A stretch of 56,625 bases of DNA from Pseudomonadota bacterium. GTDB lineage: Bacteria > Pseudomonadota > Alphaproteobacteria > Acetobacterales > Acetobacteraceae. The position numbers were made by a program, and so were the translations under genes. The stretch is from assembly GCA_021805565.1 (NCBI GenBank), contig JAJZFA010000023.1, positions 1 to 56,625 of the forward strand. Reading direction: 5' to 3'. This document shows, piece by piece, positions 54,056 to 56,625 of the stretch; position 1 is the first letter of the stretch; the number at the start of each line of letters is the position of its first letter. The notes beneath the pieces were generated by a model, which was given only the letters and a program-made list of their open reading frames with translations, had not been told where the DNA came from and did no database searches.

Positions 54056-56542
54056 ATGGGTTTCAGGCTCGCTTGCCGGCTTCAAAAATGGCGTCGGACC
54101 TGCTTGCTGATGGTTATGTGCTCCGGGATGTTAAGCCCGGTAGCGGCTTCTGAACCACTGACAAGTCTCACGCGCACCGTCTGGGGATGCGTGGACCCGA
54201 ACGTGGCGTCCTCAATAAACGATCCCGTAAATCTGGCTCGTTCTGATCCGCGATGGATCGCCCAAACCAGCGCGGACGGCAAGTGCATAACACTCTCATC
54301 GGTTGGCCAGTGGGCGACATTGAGCGAGGAACATAACGGGCTGACTTACATTGGCCATCGTGGCACTGCCGGGCCAACTGGGTCATTCTGGGTACCCACA
54401 ACAGCACTGGCGGTTCACATGCTGCCGGAGGCCCTGGCGACAGTCAGGACGTCAGTTTTACCGAAGCCCCAGTCCACAGAGGCGCCAGCAAGCCAGAAAC
54501 CCCAGCCGGCAAGTCAAGTCACTCCAGATGCCGGAAATCCCCCCAAGCAGCCGGCTTTCATTGCCCCTGTACCGGTTTCTCCCACGATCCCGGATGCTGA
54601 ACCCTTCCGGTCGACCCCACAGCCCTCGTCATCGAAAGGAGGGGGGTGGGAGGGCATCGTTACTTTCCTTACAATCCTTATTACTCTTAGAATAGCCTGG
54701 ATTTCCCGTCGCCGCAAGCGAAACAAAGGACGCCCTACAGCCAAGCCCAACAACCCGATGAATACGACGAAGGCGGCACGCGGGGTGGACTTCAGGGTCG
54801 ATCCGTCATCGCTGTCCGCTACTCCGAAGTCCGTCAACGCGGGCGAAGGTTCCGGGCCAAACCAGCCTGCTCCGATATCCACCGGCAACCACAAAAGGAC
54901 TGCCATAGATAGCGTCGATTTCCGCATTCGGAGCGAATCCCTGGCCCATGGCCCCGAAGCAACCGAAAGCTCTGCCACTACGACAAAGGTGGCAAACGGG
55001 GTGGACTTCAGGATCGATCCGACATCGTTATCCGATACTCCGAAGTCCTCCCATCCAGACGGAGCCTTTGGGCCAAACCGACCCGTTCCGGTATCCACCG
55101 GCGACCACAAAAGGACTGCCATAGATAGCGTCGATTTTCGCATCCGAGGCGAATCCCGGGCCCAAGGCCCGGGAGCGGCGTCAAGCTCTGCCACATCGAA
55201 AAAAGTGGTACGCGGGGTAGACTTCACGGTCGATCCGTCATCGCTATCTGACACTCCGAGGCCTGCCCATGGAGGCGGAGCCTCCGGGCCAAACCAGCCC
55301 GCTTCGATATCCACCGACGACCACAAAAGGACTGCCATAGATAGCGTCGATTTTCGCATCCGAGGCGAATCCCTGGCCCAAGGCCCGGGAGCGGCGTCAA
55401 GCTCTGCCACATCGAAAAAAGTGGTACGCGGGGTAGACTTCAGGGTCGATCCGTCATCGCTATCTGACACTCCGAGGCCTGCCCATGGAGGCGGAGCCTC
55501 CGGGCCAAACCAGCCCGCTTCGATATCCACCGACGACCACAAAAGGACTACCGTAGATAGCGTCGATTTCCGCATCCGGAGCGAATTCCTGGCACATGGC
55601 CCGGAAACGACGGCAAGCCCTGCCATACTTTCCAAAGGGACGTGGCATTCGCCCGGCACGCAGGTGACGATCGGGACGGCTGCGATCTCAGGCGGAATGG
55701 TCTACGTTGGGAAGTCTACCGGGGGTTATGGACAGCCCGATGGCTGCTTTATCGATACAAAGCTTCCCATAGGATCGGCCGGGGCCGCCGGACCTCTCGG
55801 ATATTGGCCATCATACAAAGACATTTCCCCCGATTGCCGTAAACGCTACCTTGATTGGCTAGCTTCAGGGAAGCAGGCTGCGGACATCGATATCGGCTAT
55901 GTCTTTCTTTATTTTTATGGTCTGGAAAGGCGTCTATTAGTCGATACTCCGCCCCCTGACGAAATTCAGAGTCTGGTGCAAGAACTGGAAAGACTCCGTT
56001 CGCTCTATGGCTCCAACAGCTCTTTTGAACGCTACAGCCACAGCCTCATCGAGGCTGTTGAATTACTCTACGACGTTGGCAGTCCAAACGGGTCGCTATT
56101 CATTCCAAATCTTGCCCTACCGTGTGGAGATATGCCTCTATCTCTAAAGACCGCTATTGCACGGGAGGTGATTGCAGGCCGACCGCTCAACTTCGAACTC
56201 GCTGCGGCGGCTTTGTTTGGCCTTCGTGAATTCTGGTCGAACCACCGCCAGGTAATCGACAAAGGGCGGGCGTCCTTCCTGACCGTCCTTCAACGAAGAT
56301 TTAACGCCACGTTCCCGACGGGCTTCGTTGTCCGGAATCGCAAGGATTCCCGCCTGCAACTTTTCTACCGCGGAGCTGCTGCCGGGCTTAATGTCGATCT
56401 CGCGGCACGTGCAGGTATCAAGGATCTGCCTGACCCGGTGAATCTGACCTGGACAAAGCTGCTGGCTCTCGCAGATACCGTTGCCACCGATTTGGCCCCG
56501 GAACGTGTCAACGACTTTGATACAGCCGGGTTTGGAATTTAG
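54056..56542 (+). CDS. Membrane-anchored protein with repeats and a TerB N-terminal domain, probably truncated
   Basis: An 828-residue protein. A signal-like N-terminus (residues 1-33, cleavage near VAA-SEP) leads to a domain of about 90 residues with two cysteines (WGCVDPNVASSI, DGKCITLSS). A Pro-rich linker follows, then a membrane helix near 197-213 (IVTFLTILITLRIAWI) and an RRRKRNKG stop-transfer. Four tandem 72-residue repeats (about 244-521) come next, each holding GVDFRVDPSSLS and DSVDFRIRSES-type motifs. From about 525 there is a TerB N-terminal domain (MVYVGK, YWPSYKDISPDCRKRYLDWL, DIGYVFLYFYGLERRLLVD, YGSNSSFERYS). The region after it matches the usual linker, but at DLAP the expected YSRYLGR and the TerB and TerB_C domains are missing, replaced by ERVNDFDTAGFGI and a stop. 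AGGAGG lies 8 bases before the ATG at 54056. I know no characterised protein with this layout. Confidence 0.85.
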   Translation: MGFRLACRLQKWRRTCLLMVMCSGMLSPVAASEPLTSLTRTVWGCVDPNVASSINDPVNLARSDPRWIAQTSADGKCITLSSVGQWATLSEEHNGLTYIGHRGTAGPTGSFWVPTTALAVHMLPEALATVRTSVLPKPQSTEAPASQKPQPASQVTPDAGNPPKQPAFIAPVPVSPTIPDAEPFRSTPQPSSSKGGGWEGIVTFLTILITLRIAWISRRRKRNKGRPTAKPNNPMNTTKAARGVDFRVDPSSLSATPKSVNAGEGSGPNQPAPISTGNHKRTAIDSVDFRIRSESLAHGPEATESSATTTKVANGVDFRIDPTSLSDTPKSSHPDGAFGPNRPVPVSTGDHKRTAIDSVDFRIRGESRAQGPGAASSSATSKKVVRGVDFTVDPSSLSDTPRPAHGGGASGPNQPASISTDDHKRTAIDSVDFRIRGESLAQGPGAASSSATSKKVVRGVDFRVDPSSLSDTPRPAHGGGASGPNQPASISTDDHKRTTVDSVDFRIRSEFLAHGPETTASPAILSKGTWHSPGTQVTIGTAAISGGMVYVGKSTGGYGQPDGCFIDTKLPIGSAGAAGPLGYWPSYKDISPDCRKRYLDWLASGKQAADIDIGYVFLYFYGLERRLLVDTPPPDEIQSLVQELERLRSLYGSNSSFERYSHSLIEAVELLYDVGSPNGSLFIPNLALPCGDMPLSLKTAIAREVIAGRPLNFELAAAALFGLREFWSNHRQVIDKGRASFLTVLQRRFNATFPTGFVVRNRKDSRLQLFYRGAAAGLNVDLAARAGIKDLPDPVNLTWTKLLALADTVATDLAPERVNDFDTAGFGI
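54770..55620 (+). repeat. Four tandem 216-bp coding repeats
   Basis: The word GTGGAC/GTAGAC (coding V-D of GVDF) recurs at 54785, 55001, 55217 and 55433, exactly 216 bases apart. Copies 3 and 4 are nearly identical over most of their length, which points to recent duplication; copies 1 and 2 have drifted. The reading frame is kept, so the copy number can change without breaking the protein. Confidence 0.95.
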
Positions 56543-56625
56543 GCTCTGTCGTGAGGCGTTGGTTCAGTGGCTTTGCAGGTTGATGGAAAGTTTGCCTTCG
56601 CGCTACGGCCCTGGCCTTTCAAGAT
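56539..56625 (-). CDS. Possible 3' end of an incoming gene or mobile element
   Basis: A minus-strand frame enters from the right edge and ends at TAA (56539-56541) with the residues ILKGQGRSAKANFPS and then CKATEPTPHDRA. It begins right where the TerB-like protein loses homology to its family, so it may belong to an inserted element. Too short to identify; it could be chance. Confidence 0.2.
   Translation of the reverse strand: MLKGQGRSAKANFPSTCKATEPTPHDRA

Noticed and set aside
56542..56560. GGCTCTGTC as an IS6-type terminal repeat
   Set aside because: Only the first 8-9 bases resemble known ends, and no transposase or second end can be seen in the window.

Overview
The window is GC-rich chromosomal DNA, most likely from an alphaproteobacterium of the Rhodospirillales/Acetobacteraceae type. 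This is an inference from gene content: an Usg-family gene, a single-chain GcvP, a tandem glycine riboswitch ahead of gcvTHP, CIRCE-controlled groESL, an IalB-like secreted protein and an alphaproteobacterial-style type II-C CRISPR locus. There is no rRNA or tRNA gene. Most of the window is ordinary housekeeping and metabolic DNA broken by several accessory patches.

Left end (1-6000). A 282-base internal fragment of groEL lies in the same orientation as the intact groEL 3.7 kb away. Between the two copies sit a DinJ/YafQ toxin-antitoxin pair and an OLD-type ATPase/TOPRIM nuclease gene broken by one in-frame TGA. groES-groEL follow, with a promoter and two CIRCE operators. Next (6000-11100) come usg, a small membrane protein, ilvD, a glycine-rich exported protein and an MFS exporter.

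CRISPR region (11094-17645). A 28-repeat, 27-spacer array is followed by convergent cas2, cas1 and cas9 (type II-C: no csn2, no cas4). A tracrRNA can be read directly from the sequence immediately upstream of cas9 and divergent from it. Its anti-repeat pairs with nearly the whole 36-nt repeat, its promoter lies in the cas9 leader, and it ends in an intrinsic terminator. Every repeat ends in an extended -10 box, so each spacer probably has its own promoter, as known for Neisseria II-C arrays. A 48-nt hairpin abuts the first repeat.

Middle (17700-38500). This part holds a VapC/Phd pair, livF-livH-livM (no livG or binding protein here), a DoxX/nucleoside-phosphorylase/sterol-desaturase cluster, PRC-barrel and IalB-like proteins, a dipeptidase-aldo/keto reductase pair, a zinc alcohol dehydrogenase, a PcaB-like lyase, a FemAB-like acyltransferase, YghU, a cNMP/FHA protein, an SDR, a FitAB pair with a palindromic operator, an orphan ORF, an amidase and an LLM-family oxidoreductase.

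Right part (38500-56625). The glycine cleavage operon gcvT-gcvH-gcvP sits under a tandem glycine riboswitch. Then come ybjN-like, proC, a TetR-like gene and an inositol-monophosphatase-family gene, facing smc-dsbA-like-dciA, followed by mutY and an ABC-F ATPase. The window ends with a large unusual membrane-anchored protein: a signal peptide, a secreted domain, a membrane helix, four 72-residue repeats built on a VDFR motif, and a TerB N-terminal domain. It stops where the TerB and TerB_C domains would be expected.
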